A stretch of DNA of 64,000 nt from Comamonadaceae bacterium G21597-S1 (GTDB lineage: Bacteria; Pseudomonadota; Gammaproteobacteria; Burkholderiales; Burkholderiaceae_C): contig JAPWHR010000010.1 of assembly GCA_027214345.1 (NCBI GenBank), positions 62,001 through 126,000 of the forward strand. Direction: 5' to 3'. The stretch's first letter is position 1. The number at the start of each line of letters is the position of its first letter. This document shows positions 8,991 through 17,761 of this stretch, piece by piece. The notes under the pieces were generated by a model. That model searched no databases. It was not told the origin of the DNA and saw only the letters and a list, made by a program, of their open reading frames with translations. A program made the translations under genes and the position numbers.

Positions 8991-9872
8991 ATGAATTCCA
9001 ACCTGCGCGGCATCGTCGGCATGCTGGCCGCGATGGCCATGTTCTCGTGCATGGATGCCTTGCTCAAGGCCCTGGCCGGCTTCTACCCGCCGCTGCAGGT
9101 GACCGCGTTGCGTGGCCTGACGGCCATGCCGCTGGTCTGTGCCTACATCCTGTGGCGGCGCGAGGCTCGCGCGGTGTTCGGCCGCACGCTGCGGTGGCGA
9201 CTGCATCTGCTGCGGGGCGTGTTCAGCGTGTCGATGATGGCCTTGTTCACCTACGGCCTCAAGACGCTGGGCCTGGCCGAGGCTTATACGCTGGCCTTCG
9301 TGGCGCCGCTGGTGCTGGTCGCGTTGTCGGTGCCGGTGCTCGGGGAGGTGGTCGTACCGCGGCAATGGCTGGCGATCGCCGTCGGCCTGGCCGGCGTCGT
9401 GATCGCGATGCGTCCGCAGCCGGGGGCGCTGGTTTCGCTGGGGGCGCTGGCCGTGCTGCTGGCGGCCATCTGTTATGCGGCATCGAACGTCGTGGGCCGC
9501 CTGATTAGCCGCACCGAACCCAGTGCCACGCTGGTGTTCTGGAGCACGGCCAGCCTGGCCCTGGGCGGCGGCGTGCTGGGTGCGCCGGACTGGGTCGCGG
9601 TCCGGCTCGAGCACGGGTGGATCCTGCTCGGGCTGGCGGTCACCGGGTTCCTTGGCCAGCTGGCCATCACCGAGGCCTTTCGCCATGGCCAGGCGGCGGT
9701 GATCGCGCCGTTCGAATACTCGGCCCTGGCCTGGGCCGTGATGCTGGACTGGATGTTCTGGCACGCGGTGCCGCAATCGCACACCGTGCTCGGTGGCGCC
9801 ATCATCATCGCCAGCGGCCTGTACCTGATCCGGCGCGAACGGATTCCGGTGCCGGTGTCGAAGGCCGGTTGA
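8991..9872 (+). CDS. DMT-superfamily (EamA) exporter
   Basis: A 293-residue inner-membrane protein with ten predicted membrane helices in two EamA repeats of five. The first repeat spans about 1-140 and the second about 148-285. ATG 8991 (MNSNLRG) starts directly at the first helix. The region upstream of it in the same frame is basic and low in coding character. The family exports small metabolites or amino acids; the substrate cannot be predicted. The gene is divergent from the penicillin-binding protein gene across 172 bases. TACGAT (8895-8900) is a weak -10 candidate. Confidence 0.85.
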   Translation: MNSNLRGIVGMLAAMAMFSCMDALLKALAGFYPPLQVTALRGLTAMPLVCAYILWRREARAVFGRTLRWRLHLLRGVFSVSMMALFTYGLKTLGLAEAYTLAFVAPLVLVALSVPVLGEVVVPRQWLAIAVGLAGVVIAMRPQPGALVSLGALAVLLAAICYAASNVVGRLISRTEPSATLVFWSTASLALGGGVLGAPDWVAVRLEHGWILLGLAVTGFLGQLAITEAFRHGQAAVIAPFEYSALAWAVMLDWMFWHAVPQSHTVLGGAIIIASGLYLIRRERIPVPVSKAG

Positions 9873-9949
9873 TCCGCCGCCGGCCCGGCTGCGGCGACGG
9901 GATAACCCCTGACCCGGCCGCCGGCCGCCGGGCACGGGACAATCGGGCC

Positions 9950-10786
9950 ATGGATGTCTTCACACCCCTGGCCGAGTTCGTGCGCCGCCATCCGCGCCTG
10001 CTGGTGCTGACCGGCGCCGGTTGCAGCACCGGCGCCGGTATTCCGGACTACCGAGACACCAACGGCGCCTGGAAACGCAGCGAGCCGATGCGTTTCCAGC
10101 TGTTCGTGGCCGATGCGCTGGCGCGCAAGCGCTACTGGGCCCGCAGCATGGTGGGCTGGCGTACGATGGCGCGGGCCAGGCCTGCGATGGCGCACCACGC
10201 GCTGGCGCGGCTCGAGGCGGCCGGCCATGTCGAACTGCTGGTGACGCAGAATGTCGACGGTCTGCATGCGGCGGCCGGCAGCGGCCAGGTGGTGGACCTG
10301 CACGGGCGCATCGACACCGTGTGTTGCCTGCAGTGTGGGGTGCGCTCGCCGCGGCGGTTGCTGCAGGGCGAGTTGCTGCGGCGCAATCCGGGCTGGGCCG
10401 CGCTGCCGGCTCTGGCCGCGCCTGACGGCGATGCCGACCTGCTGGCGCACGACTTCGCGGATTTCGACGTGCCGGCATGCACGGTCTGCGGCGGCATGCT
10501 CAAGCCCGACGTGGTGTTTTTTGGCGAGAACGTGCCGCGCGACCGGGTGGCATCGGTTCGCACTGCGCTGGCGCGATCCGATGCCTTGCTGGTGGCCGGT
10601 TCCTCGCTGATGGTGTATTCGGGATACCGCTTCGTCGAGGATGCGCTGGCCGCCGGCAAGCCCGTGATTGCGGTGAACCTGGGCCGCACCCGCGGCGACG
10701 ACGTGTTCGCGCTCAAGCTCGAGCAGGAGGTCGGGGCGGCGCTGGACGCGCTGGCCGGCCGGCTGTGCGGCGAAGCCGTGCCGTAG
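9950..10786 (+). CDS. Sir2-family NAD-dependent protein deacylase (SIRT4-like class II)
   Basis: A 278-residue sirtuin. The NAD-binding motif is GAGCSTGAGIPDYRD (about 22-36). TQNVDGLH (about 101) and the catalytic His in VDLHGR (about 118) follow. The zinc ribbon has two Cys pairs (CLQCG near 128, CTVCGG near 180). KPDVVFFGENVP and GSSLMVYSGY complete the family pattern. The expected reaction is NAD-dependent removal of acyl groups from lysine, giving nicotinamide and O-acyl-ADP-ribose. It resembles class II (SIRT4-type) bacterial sirtuins more than E. coli CobB. The start ATG 9950 is the only one before the nucleotide-binding motif. It is convergent with livF. Confidence 0.9.
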   Translation: MDVFTPLAEFVRRHPRLLVLTGAGCSTGAGIPDYRDTNGAWKRSEPMRFQLFVADALARKRYWARSMVGWRTMARARPAMAHHALARLEAAGHVELLVTQNVDGLHAAAGSGQVVDLHGRIDTVCCLQCGVRSPRRLLQGELLRRNPGWAALPALAAPDGDADLLAHDFADFDVPACTVCGGMLKPDVVFFGENVPRDRVASVRTALARSDALLVAGSSLMVYSGYRFVEDALAAGKPVIAVNLGRTRGDDVFALKLEQEVGAALDALAGRLCGEAVP

Positions 10787-10809
10787 CGCTGACGCGGCGG
10801 CGACTGCCC

Positions 10810-11547
10810 TCAGACGCCCAGGTATTGCTCCAGCAGCTGCGGCTGGGCCGCCAGGTCCAGCGAACTGCCCGAGAACACCACCTCGCCCTTGACCAGGATC
10901 ACATTGCGGTCGGTGATCCGGGTCACGTGTTTCCAGTTCTTGTCGACGATGACGCTGGAGATGCCACTTTCGCGGATCAGCGCGCAGATACGCCAGATTT
11001 CGCGCGCGATCAGTGGCGCCAGGCCCTCGGTGGCCTCGTCGAGGATCAGCACGTCGGGGTTGGTCATCAGCGCGCGGCCGATGGTGAGCATCTGCTGCTC
11101 ACCGCCGCTGAGTTGCTGGCCGCCGTGGCCCAGCCGCTCCTTGAGCCGCGGGAAGGTGTCGAGCACGCGTTCGTAGTGCCAGTCCTGTCCCGCCTTGGCG
11201 CGGGCGCGTGCGGCCTCGGTCTGGCCGGCGCGCGCCGCCATCCGGAGGTTCTCCACCACGCTGAGGTTGCCGAAGATGCCACGGCCCTCGGGCACGTAGG
11301 CGATGCCGAGCTGCGCAATCTCGTAGGGTGGCCGGCCGGTCATGTCGCGACCCATGACCTGTACCCGGCCCGAGCGCGGCTTGACCAGGCCCATGATGCT
11401 CTTGAGCAGGGTGCTCTTGCCCATGCCGTTGCGCCCCATCAGGCCGATCGTCTCGCCGCTGGCGACCGAGAAATCGATGCCACGCAGGATATGGCTGGCG
11501 CCGTAATAACTGTTGACGCCGCGCGCGTCGATGAGCATGTTCGCCAT
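10810..11547 (-). CDS. livF: LivF, branched-chain amino acid ABC transporter ATP-binding protein
   Basis: A 245-residue ABC ATPase of the LivF type. Walker A is GRNGMGKST (about 39-47), the signature is LSGGEQQ, and Walker B plus catalytic Glu are VLILDEATEGL. The C-terminus ends in the family's LLEQYLGV. Start ATG 11547 follows the livG stop codon with no gap, so the two are translationally coupled. It closes the minus-strand livJHMGF set. Amide, urea or aromatic amino acid uptake is possible, because HAAT-family systems share this layout. Confidence 0.92.
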   Translation of the reverse strand: MANMLIDARGVNSYYGASHILRGIDFSVASGETIGLMGRNGMGKSTLLKSIMGLVKPRSGRVQVMGRDMTGRPPYEIAQLGIAYVPEGRGIFGNLSVVENLRMAARAGQTEAARARAKAGQDWHYERVLDTFPRLKERLGHGGQQLSGGEQQMLTIGRALMTNPDVLILDEATEGLAPLIAREIWRICALIRESGISSVIVDKNWKHVTRITDRNVILVKGEVVFSGSSLDLAAQPQLLEQYLGV

Positions 11548-12312
11548 CTAGTGTTCCTCGCCCAGGTAGGCAGCCTGGACGTTGGCGTCACCGCGGATCG
11601 CATCCGGCGCACCGCTGGCGATGACCTGGCCGTTGACCATCACGGTCATGGCGTCGGCCAGCGCAAAGACCGCGTCCATGTCGTGTTCCACCAGCAAGAT
11701 GGCGTGCTCCTTCTTGATGCGCAGCAGCAGCGCGACCATGCGTTCGGCTTCGGCCACGCCCATGCCGGCCAGTGGTTCGTCGAGCAGCAGCACCTGCGGC
11801 TCGGTGGCCAGCGTCATCGCGATCTCGAGCTGGCGCTGCTCGCCGTGGCTGATGGTGGCGGCGATCGCGTCGCGCCGTTCCTGCAGGCCGGCCATTGCGA
11901 TGGCCGCCTCGCAGCGTCGGCGTGCGGCGGACGAATGCGCGGCCGGGCGCAACCAGCGCAGCGGATTCCAGGGTTGTTGCGGATCGCGGGACTGCGCGGC
12001 CAGGAACACGTTGTCCCAGACGCTGAACGGCAGGAAGATATTGGTCTTCTGGTAGCTGCGGCCCAGACCCTGGCGCGCCACCCGCTCCGGCGTCCATCCG
12101 GTCACGTCCTGGGCACCGATCATGACCGTGCCCGAGGTCGCGGGCAGGTCGCCCGACAACAGGTTGGTCAGCGTCGACTTGCCGGCGCCATTGGGGCCGA
12201 TGACGGCATGGATCCGGTTGCGGCTCAGCGTGATGGATACGTTGTCGACCGCCGCCAGGCCGCCGAAACGCTTGGTCAGCGCGTTTGCGCGCAGCAGCAC
12301 ATCGTCAGTCAT
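11548..12312 (-). CDS. livG: LivG, branched-chain amino acid ABC transporter ATP-binding protein
   Basis: A 254-residue LivG-type ATPase. Walker A is GPNGAGKST, and Walker B with catalytic Glu is VLLLDEPLAGMG. The signature motif is ISHGEQRQLE rather than LSGGQ, which is usual for LivG. Start ATG 12312 overlaps the end of livM by 8 bases. A longer open frame upstream is only a shadow of livM. The protein pairs with LivF to energise import through LivH/LivM. Confidence 0.92.
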   Translation of the reverse strand: MTDDVLLRANALTKRFGGLAAVDNVSITLSRNRIHAVIGPNGAGKSTLTNLLSGDLPATSGTVMIGAQDVTGWTPERVARQGLGRSYQKTNIFLPFSVWDNVFLAAQSRDPQQPWNPLRWLRPAAHSSAARRRCEAAIAMAGLQERRDAIAATISHGEQRQLEIAMTLATEPQVLLLDEPLAGMGVAEAERMVALLLRIKKEHAILLVEHDMDAVFALADAMTVMVNGQVIASGAPDAIRGDANVQAAYLGEEH

Positions 12313-13327
12313 GGCCTTCGCCCTGCTTGCGCCGGCCACCGGTGAGCGACTGCACGATGCCCAGCACGCCGCGCGGCGCGAACACCACGACCAGCACGAT
12401 GAAGCTGCCCATCCACAGCTGCCAGTGCTTGCCCAGGTGCACCTCACCGATGTAGGGCAGGTCCTTGAACAGGTGCAGCACGTATTCGAATGTGAACGCA
12501 CCGACGATGGCGCCGGCGAAATTGCCCATGCCGCCCAGGATCACCATCATGATGGCATGCGCGCTGGTGTGGAAACCCATCAGCTCGGGGTTGATGTATT
12601 CGGTCTGCACGCCCCACAGGTAGCCGGCCAGGCCGGCCAGCGCGCCGGCCAGCGTGAACGCACTGAGCTTGTAGCCGAAGGTGCCGAAACCCATGGCCCG
12701 CATGCGATGTTCGTTGACGCGGATGCCGGCCAGTGCGCGACCGAACGGGCTCCACAGCAGCCGGCGCAGGAACAGGTAGACCAGCAGGACCAGTGCCAGC
12801 GTGAAGTAATACATGCTGGTCTTGTCGTCGAGCGCCAGCAGCGTGAAGCTGCCCACGGCCAGCGTCGGCTTGAAGTAAATGTACAGCCCGTCCGAGCCGC
12901 CGAGTGCGCGGTTGTCGAAGAACACGTAATACACCATCTGCGCGAAGGCCATCGTCACCATGATGAAGTAGATGCCATGGGTGCGCACCACGAAGAATCC
13001 GATCACCAGCGCCGCCAGCGCCGAGGCCAGCACCGACAGCGGCAGGCTCCACCACAGGCTGATGGCCTCGGTCTGCGGCGTCAGGAAGGCCAGCGCGTAG
13101 CCGGCCAGCCCGAAGTAGGCCGCGTGACCCAGCGACACCAGTCCGGTGACCCCTTGCAGCAGGTCCAGGCTCATCGCGAAGATGGCCATGATCATCATGC
13201 GCGTGACCACCTGGGTGTAGAACTCGGTGCCGACGAACGGAAACACCAGCAGCGCGGCCAGGCCCAGCCACAACGCCACCTGCACGCCCAGCGGAAATCG
13301 TTCGAGATTGGACTTGGCCATGCTCAT
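12305..13327 (-). CDS. livM: LivM, branched-chain amino acid ABC transporter permease
   Basis: A 340-residue permease with eight to ten membrane helices. The family EAA-like region is seen (FGRALAGIRVNEHRMRAMG). Start ATG 13327 overlaps the livH stop as ATGA. A 14-kb-side extension of the open frame (to 14374) is antisense-like noise over livH and is rejected. MAK at 13321 is an alternative start. The protein forms the translocation path with LivH. Confidence 0.9.
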   Translation of the reverse strand: MSMAKSNLERFPLGVQVALWLGLAALLVFPFVGTEFYTQVVTRMMIMAIFAMSLDLLQGVTGLVSLGHAAYFGLAGYALAFLTPQTEAISLWWSLPLSVLASALAALVIGFFVVRTHGIYFIMVTMAFAQMVYYVFFDNRALGGSDGLYIYFKPTLAVGSFTLLALDDKTSMYYFTLALVLLVYLFLRRLLWSPFGRALAGIRVNEHRMRAMGFGTFGYKLSAFTLAGALAGLAGYLWGVQTEYINPELMGFHTSAHAIMMVILGGMGNFAGAIVGAFTFEYVLHLFKDLPYIGEVHLGKHWQLWMGSFIVLVVVFAPRGVLGIVQSLTGGRRKQGEGHD

Positions 13328-14187
13328 GACTTGAACAGCCCTTCGGGCCTCCACAACAACACGCCGGCCATCAACATGTAGACCAGCATGCCCGCCACCT
13401 GCGGCAACAGGACTTTGCCGAAGGTGTCGACCAGCCCCACCAGCAGCGCGGCCACCAGCGCGCCGCGCACCGAGCCGATGCCGCCAATGACGACGACGAC
13501 GAAACACATGATCAGCACCTGCGAGCCCATGTTCGGGTACACGCTGGAGATCGGCGCGGCGATGATGCCGGCGAACGCGGCCAGGCCGACGCCGAGTGCG
13601 AACACCACCGCGTGAATCCGCTTGATGTTGACGCCCAGCGCCTCGGCCATGTCGCGGTTGAATGCGCCGGCGCGGATCTTCATGCCCAGACGGGTTTTCG
13701 AGATCAGCAGATACAGGCCGATGGCCAGCGCGACGCACAGCCCGGCCATGAACAGCCGGTACACCGGGTAGGACAGGTTCTCGGTCAGCGGAATCGAGAA
13801 CCGCAGCAACTCGGGCACCTGCACGCTGTGCACGTCGTCGCCCCAGGCCAGCGAACGCAGCTCCTCGAATACGTAGATCAGGCCGAAGGTCAGCAGGACC
13901 TGGTCGAGGTGGTCGCGCTGGTAGAAGAACCGGAACAGCAGCCGCTCGAGCAGCAGGCCGAACACGATGGCCAGCGCCGTGCCGCCGAAGATGGCGACGG
14001 TCAGGCTGCCGGTCATGCCGGTGAGCGCATAGGCCACGTAGGCACCGAGCATGTAGAAGCTGCCATGCGCCAGGTTGACGACGCCCATGATGCCGAAGAT
14101 CAGCGTCAGGCCAGCCGCCAGCATGAACAGCAGCAGGCCGTATTGCACGCTGTTGAGCAGCTGGATCAGGAAGGTCGGGAAATCCAT
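13324..14187 (-). CDS. livH: LivH, branched-chain amino acid ABC transporter permease
   Basis: A 287-residue permease of the LivH family (LTLIFGIMGVVNLAHG near the N-terminus; GAFNRDMAEALGVN as the ATPase-contact loop). I chose ATG 14187 (MDFPTFL). The in-frame TTG at 14196 lies in the T-tract of the terminator and is unlikely. No clear Shine-Dalgarno precedes ATG 14187. The nearest GGGAGG is in the 5' arm of the terminator hairpin about 27 bases upstream. Transcripts must read through that terminator, or start downstream, for livHMGF to be made. Confidence 0.9.
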   Translation of the reverse strand: MDFPTFLIQLLNSVQYGLLLFMLAAGLTLIFGIMGVVNLAHGSFYMLGAYVAYALTGMTGSLTVAIFGGTALAIVFGLLLERLLFRFFYQRDHLDQVLLTFGLIYVFEELRSLAWGDDVHSVQVPELLRFSIPLTENLSYPVYRLFMAGLCVALAIGLYLLISKTRLGMKIRAGAFNRDMAEALGVNIKRIHAVVFALGVGLAAFAGIIAAPISSVYPNMGSQVLIMCFVVVVIGGIGSVRGALVAALLVGLVDTFGKVLLPQVAGMLVYMLMAGVLLWRPEGLFKS

Positions 14188-14194
14188 GGATTGC

Positions 14195-14222
14195 AAAAAA
14201 AACGGGAGGTGAGGCCTCCCGT
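14195..14222 (-). terminator. Intrinsic terminator between livJ and livH
   Basis: On the minus strand an 8-bp perfect stem (ACGGGAGG, 14222-14215, with CCTCCCGT, 14209-14202) closes a 5-base loop and is followed by eight T residues ending at 14195. This is a textbook Rho-independent terminator. Its position allows strong livJ expression with reduced readthrough into the membrane components, a common arrangement for binding-protein-dependent importers. The T-tract ends only seven bases before the livH start codon. Confidence 0.88.
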
Positions 14223-14241
14223 GTTCGAGCCTGGAAGGCGA

Positions 14242-15429
14242 TCAGCCCATTTTGCAGCCAGCGCCGGAATCGGCCAGTTGCTTGGCCGCGATGCCGATGA
14301 CCTTGTTCTCGCCGTCCACGACCTGGCGCAGGTAGATGTCCTGGATCGGGTTGTGCGAAGGGCTCATTTTCCACTTGCCGCGCGGGCTGTCGATGGTCGC
14401 ATTGCCCATGGCGGCGTACAAGGCCTTCTTGTTCGACAGGTCGCCCTTGACCGCGTTGGCGCCGATCACCAGCAGCTGGCCGGCATCGTAGCCCTGGACC
14501 GCATACACGTCGGGCTGCAGCTTGAAGTTCTTGGCATACGCCAGGCGGAATGCCTTATTGCGGGCGTTGTCGAGGCCGTCGGCGTAATGCATGGTGGTGA
14601 CCACGCCGTCGGCGGCCGCACCGGCCGCGTCGAGTACACCTTCGGTCAGGAAGCCCGAACCATACAGCGGAATCTTGCCCTTGAGGCCGGCTGCGGCATA
14701 GTCCTTGAGGAACTTGACTGCGCCGCCGCCGGCAAAGAAACAGGCCACGGCGTCGGGGTTCAGCGAGGCGATCTCGGTCAGGTGAGCCTGGAACTCCACG
14801 TTCGGGAACGGTACCGCGATTTCCTTGACGATGGTGCCGCCGGCCTTGAGGAATCCGTCGCGGAAACCCTGGAAGGCCTCGTCGCCGGCGGAATATTTCC
14901 AGGTGATCCAGACCGCCTTCTTGTGCCCCCGGGCCACCATGGGTGCGCCCAGGGCCAGCGTGGGCTGCGAGTTGGTGAAGGAGGAGCGGTAGACGTTGGG
15001 CGCGCACAAGGCGCCGGTAGCTGCCAGCACGCCGGCGTTCGGGATGATGCTGAGCACGCCGCTGTCGCGCGCGACCTTCTGGATGCCCATCTGCACGCCC
15101 GAGTGCACGGTGCCGATCAACACGTCGACCTTGTCGCGCTGCACCAGCTTGTTGGCATTCTCGACACCCTTGGGCGGATCGGACTCGTCGTCGACCTTGA
15201 AGAACTCGATCTCGCGGCCGCCCAGCTTGCCGCCTTGTTCGTCGATGGCCATGCGAAAGCCGTTCTCGATCGCAACACCCAGTTGGGCGAACGTGCCGGT
15301 GTAGGGCAGCATCAGTCCGACACGGATCTTGTTGCCTTGTGCGGTAGCGAAGCGGGGCAACAGCAGTCCGGTGGATGCGGCGCCGATCAGGGCAGCGCTG
15401 CGGGACAGGACCAGGCGGCGGGAAGTCAT
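14242..15429 (-). CDS. livJ: LivJ-like periplasmic amino acid/amide-binding protein
   Basis: A 395-residue ABC substrate-binding protein of the leucine-binding family (Peripla_BP_6). ATG 15429 (MTSRRLVLS) has AAGGAG eight bases upstream. The signal peptide has a twin-arginine-like SRRLVLSRSA and a hydrophobic core, with cleavage after FATAQ (about 31). Ligand-fold landmarks are KIRVGLMLPYTGTFAQLG, DDESDPPKGVENANKLV and YAVQGYDAGQLL. The substrate is probably a branched-chain or related amino acid, but could be an amide or aromatic acid. It is the first gene of the importer set. Confidence 0.9.
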   Translation of the reverse strand: MTSRRLVLSRSAALIGAASTGLLLPRFATAQGNKIRVGLMLPYTGTFAQLGVAIENGFRMAIDEQGGKLGGREIEFFKVDDESDPPKGVENANKLVQRDKVDVLIGTVHSGVQMGIQKVARDSGVLSIIPNAGVLAATGALCAPNVYRSSFTNSQPTLALGAPMVARGHKKAVWITWKYSAGDEAFQGFRDGFLKAGGTIVKEIAVPFPNVEFQAHLTEIASLNPDAVACFFAGGGAVKFLKDYAAAGLKGKIPLYGSGFLTEGVLDAAGAAADGVVTTMHYADGLDNARNKAFRLAYAKNFKLQPDVYAVQGYDAGQLLVIGANAVKGDLSNKKALYAAMGNATIDSPRGKWKMSPSHNPIQDIYLRQVVDGENKVIGIAAKQLADSGAGCKMG

Positions 15430-15540
15430 GTTCAATCTCCTTGTGTGGCGGCGTCGGCTACGCGGTCGACGTCCGATGGCGATGCAATGATGGTACCCAG
15501 GGCGGGGCGAGTCGCAATAGAGGATAACCCGAGCTTTAGA

Positions 15541-15570
15541 AGAAAATTGTTTAGCTTTAAAGCAATTGGG
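15541..15570. promoter_or_regulatory. AT-rich dyad element upstream of livJ
   Basis: In otherwise GC-rich DNA this short AT-rich patch holds a perfect palindrome GCTTTAAAGC (15554-15563) nested in an inverted repeat AATTG (15545-15549) and CAATT (15563-15567). It lies about 115-140 bases upstream of the livJ start and just after the end of the gene at 15587-15979. It may be a promoter/operator for livJ. No confident -35/-10 pair is assigned. Confidence 0.35.
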
Positions 15571-15586
15571 TAGGCGCAGTGGCCAC

Positions 15587-15979
15587 TCAGGCCGGCGGGA
15601 TGACGCGCGATCGGCGCTTGCGCCGGGTGTCCAGGTGCCAGGCCAGGAAGGGCAGGATCAGCATCGAGCCCGGAACGGCCCACACCAGCAGGTAGGGACT
15701 GACCGACGAGATCGAGCGCAACAACTGGCGCAGGCGCTGGCGCTCCTCGGGGGTCCAGCTGCCGCCGTTGCGTTGTTTCATCAGCAGCGGCAATGCGCCC
15801 TTGATCTGGCCCAGCTCGCTGCGCAGCCGGTTCTTCTCGCGGCTGTTGCCCGCCACCATCGAAGACACCCAGACCGGTGCGCGTGGCATCCGGACCTGGA
15901 AAGTCTGGGTGCTGTCCGGGTCGAACCGCGGCGGTTCGGCGGCCGGTGCGGTCGGTGTCGGGTCGGCAGCGTCATTCAT
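15587..15979 (-). CDS. Hypothetical protein with one C-terminal membrane helix (LETM1-like segment)
   Basis: A 130-residue protein. ATG 15979 (MNDAADP) is preferred over an upstream ATG, since the acidic, alanine/proline-rich lead is typical of this small Burkholderiales family. The middle is a basic amphipathic helix region (EKNRLRSELGQIKGALPLL, EERQRLRQLLRSI). A membrane helix follows (YLLVWAVPGSMLILPFLAWH), then a polybasic tail (RRKRRSR). The sequence around the helix resembles the ribosome-binding-domain part of LETM1-like proteins, but the match is by eye only. The function is unknown. Confidence 0.6.
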   Translation of the reverse strand: MNDAADPTPTAPAAEPPRFDPDSTQTFQVRMPRAPVWVSSMVAGNSREKNRLRSELGQIKGALPLLMKQRNGGSWTPEERQRLRQLLRSISSVSPYLLVWAVPGSMLILPFLAWHLDTRRKRRSRVIPPA

Positions 15980-16024
15980 GCGGGCATTATGTCGCAGGGC
16001 TGCGGCCGGCTGGCGGGACAAGCA

Positions 16025-16672
16025 TCAGGTGGTGGTGGCGACAAGCTTGTCCGCCGGATACGGCCGGAGCAGGGCCATCGACTGGTGGGCCGGTGCATCG
16101 AGCCAGTCGTCGTGGGCTGCTCGGGGCAGGATGACCACCATGCGCTTTTCTTCGTTGGGCCGGTGCATGTTGCGCATCAGCGCATGTTCGTCGGCATTGA
16201 TGGTCAGCATCGTGAAGCTCCACACCGTCTGCCCTTCGGGCGATCGCCACCAGGACCACAAGCCGGCAATACCCATGGGTTCGCCGTCGGCGCGGGCAAT
16301 ACGCGTGGCGACGGCCTTGCCCGTGCGCCAGTCCGGCTCAAAGATTGCCTCGGCCGGGATGATGCAATGCTGGTTGCGCCGCCAGGCGTCGCGAAAACTC
16401 GGCTTCTCGTGCACGGTCTCGCTGCGCGCGTTGAACGTGTTGCGCGCCAGCTTCGCGTCCCTGGCCCAGTGCGGCAGCAGGCCGAACAGGCCGGCAACGG
16501 CTTCGACGGCAGGCACCGCGTCGTCGCCGGCCTCGGCCTCGCGTGGACGGCGCACCATGACGCCGGTGTAACCCGGCCACATGTCGAATTTGCCGTCCGC
16601 GTCTGGCGGATAGACGCCGAACAGCCGGAAGAAACGCTCGCGTTCCTTGATGGCCTGGTAGTGGCTGCACAT
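16025..16672 (-). CDS. SRAP (YedK/HMCES-like) abasic-site-processing protein
   Basis: A 215-residue protein. ATG 16672 makes Cys2 the residue after Met (MCSHYQ). That is required, because after Met removal this cysteine forms the thiazolidine crosslink with abasic DNA. Other conserved features are NARSETVHEKPSFRDAW (Asn and Glu of the active site), RRNQHCIIPAEAIFEPDW and the late His in MRNMHRPNEEKRMVVIL. It protects abasic sites in single-stranded DNA at stalled forks. The length is normal for bacterial YedK (about 222). Confidence 0.9.
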   Translation of the reverse strand: MCSHYQAIKERERFFRLFGVYPPDADGKFDMWPGYTGVMVRRPREAEAGDDAVPAVEAVAGLFGLLPHWARDAKLARNTFNARSETVHEKPSFRDAWRRNQHCIIPAEAIFEPDWRTGKAVATRIARADGEPMGIAGLWSWWRSPEGQTVWSFTMLTINADEHALMRNMHRPNEEKRMVVILPRAAHDDWLDAPAHQSMALLRPYPADKLVATTT

Positions 16673-16741
16673 GGGGCGAAAGTATAGGGACCCGTCCGGC
16701 GGCAAGCGGGTGTCGGTGATGGAAACGGGCGTGGAAGCGCT

Positions 16742-17680
16742 TTAGCGGGACGCTGCCTGCATCTGCGTCCATACCAGTTGCGCCGCGGCCAGGTCTTCCA
16801 ATGCCGTGCCAACCGACTTGAACAGCGTGATGTCGTCCGGGGACCGCCGCACCACGGCTTCGTTGCGTGTCAGTTCGGCCAACTCCGCGACGATGTGCTC
16901 GCGTGTGATACGGCCGTCGCGCAGCGGTTGTACCAGGTCGCCGGCTTCCGACAAGGCGCCGGCATAGGTGTCGACGCCGATGCGGGCCATGGCCACGGCG
17001 TCGTCGTCGACCTCGCGCATGTCGGGCTTGAAGCCGCCGACCAGGTCCAGGTGGGTTCCCGGTTGCAACCAGGCTCCCCGCACCAGTGGCTCTGTCGACG
17101 TGGTCGCGCAACTGATGATGTCGACGCAACGCACGGCGGCCTCCAGGTCGTCGCAAGGCGTGGCTGCCATGGACTCGCGCGCCAGTGTCTCGGCCAGCGC
17201 GGCGCGGGCCTGCGGACTGCGGCCCCAGACCAGCACCCGTTCCAGTCCCGGTTGCGTCGCATGATGGGCGCGGGCCATCCAGCCGGCGAGCTGGCCGGTG
17301 CCGACGATCAGCAGGCAACGTGCTCCGGGCCGGGCCAGGTAACGCGCCGCCAGCGCCGAGGCTGCCGCGGTGCGGCGCAGCGTCAGGGCCTCGCCGTCGA
17401 GCATGGCCAGGGGCTGGCCGCTGGCGCGGTCGAGCAGCAGGTAGGTCGCCTGGACGGTGGCCAGGCCTCGCGTGGCGTTGCCCGGCATCACGGTCACGAG
17501 TTTGACGCCCACGACCGCGTCGCTCCAGGCCGGCATCAGCAGCAGCGCATCCGGGCCGCCGAGGGCGTGGGCATGGCGCACGGGCGCATGGGCCCCGGCG
17601 GCAAAGGCTTTTGACAGGTGCTCGACCAGCACCGTCCAGGGCAGGGCGGCGTGGACCTCGTCGGCGGTGAAGATGCGCAT
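16742..17680 (-). CDS. Ornithine cyclodeaminase/mu-crystallin family dehydrogenase
   Basis: A 312-residue NAD(P)-binding enzyme. The Rossmann motif is GTGQLAGWMARAHH (about 126-140). Family residues include a lysine in VVGVKLVTVMPGN (about 60-70), RRTAAASALAARYLARP and DLVGGFKPDMREVDDD. Members act as ornithine cyclodeaminase, alanine dehydrogenase or delta-1-pyrroline-2-carboxylate reductase. The absence of an ornithine-specific context argues for an imine reductase, but this is not settled. Start ATG 17680; 81 bases from the vanZ-like gene upstream on the same strand. Confidence 0.85.
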   Translation of the reverse strand: MRIFTADEVHAALPWTVLVEHLSKAFAAGAHAPVRHAHALGGPDALLLMPAWSDAVVGVKLVTVMPGNATRGLATVQATYLLLDRASGQPLAMLDGEALTLRRTAAASALAARYLARPGARCLLIVGTGQLAGWMARAHHATQPGLERVLVWGRSPQARAALAETLARESMAATPCDDLEAAVRCVDIISCATTSTEPLVRGAWLQPGTHLDLVGGFKPDMREVDDDAVAMARIGVDTYAGALSEAGDLVQPLRDGRITREHIVAELAELTRNEAVVRRSPDDITLFKSVGTALEDLAAAQLVWTQMQAASR

Positions 17681-17761
17681 GGCTTTGGCGCCGGTATCAG
17701 ATCGCCCGGCCCTGCACGCACCGGTGGCCGCCGGTGAGGGGGTAGCTGCCGCAGCGGCGAT

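Noticed and set aside
12305-14374. A 689-codon open frame spanning livM and livH
   Set aside because: Only the last 340 codons encode LivM. The first half is an antisense-like shadow of livH in another frame.
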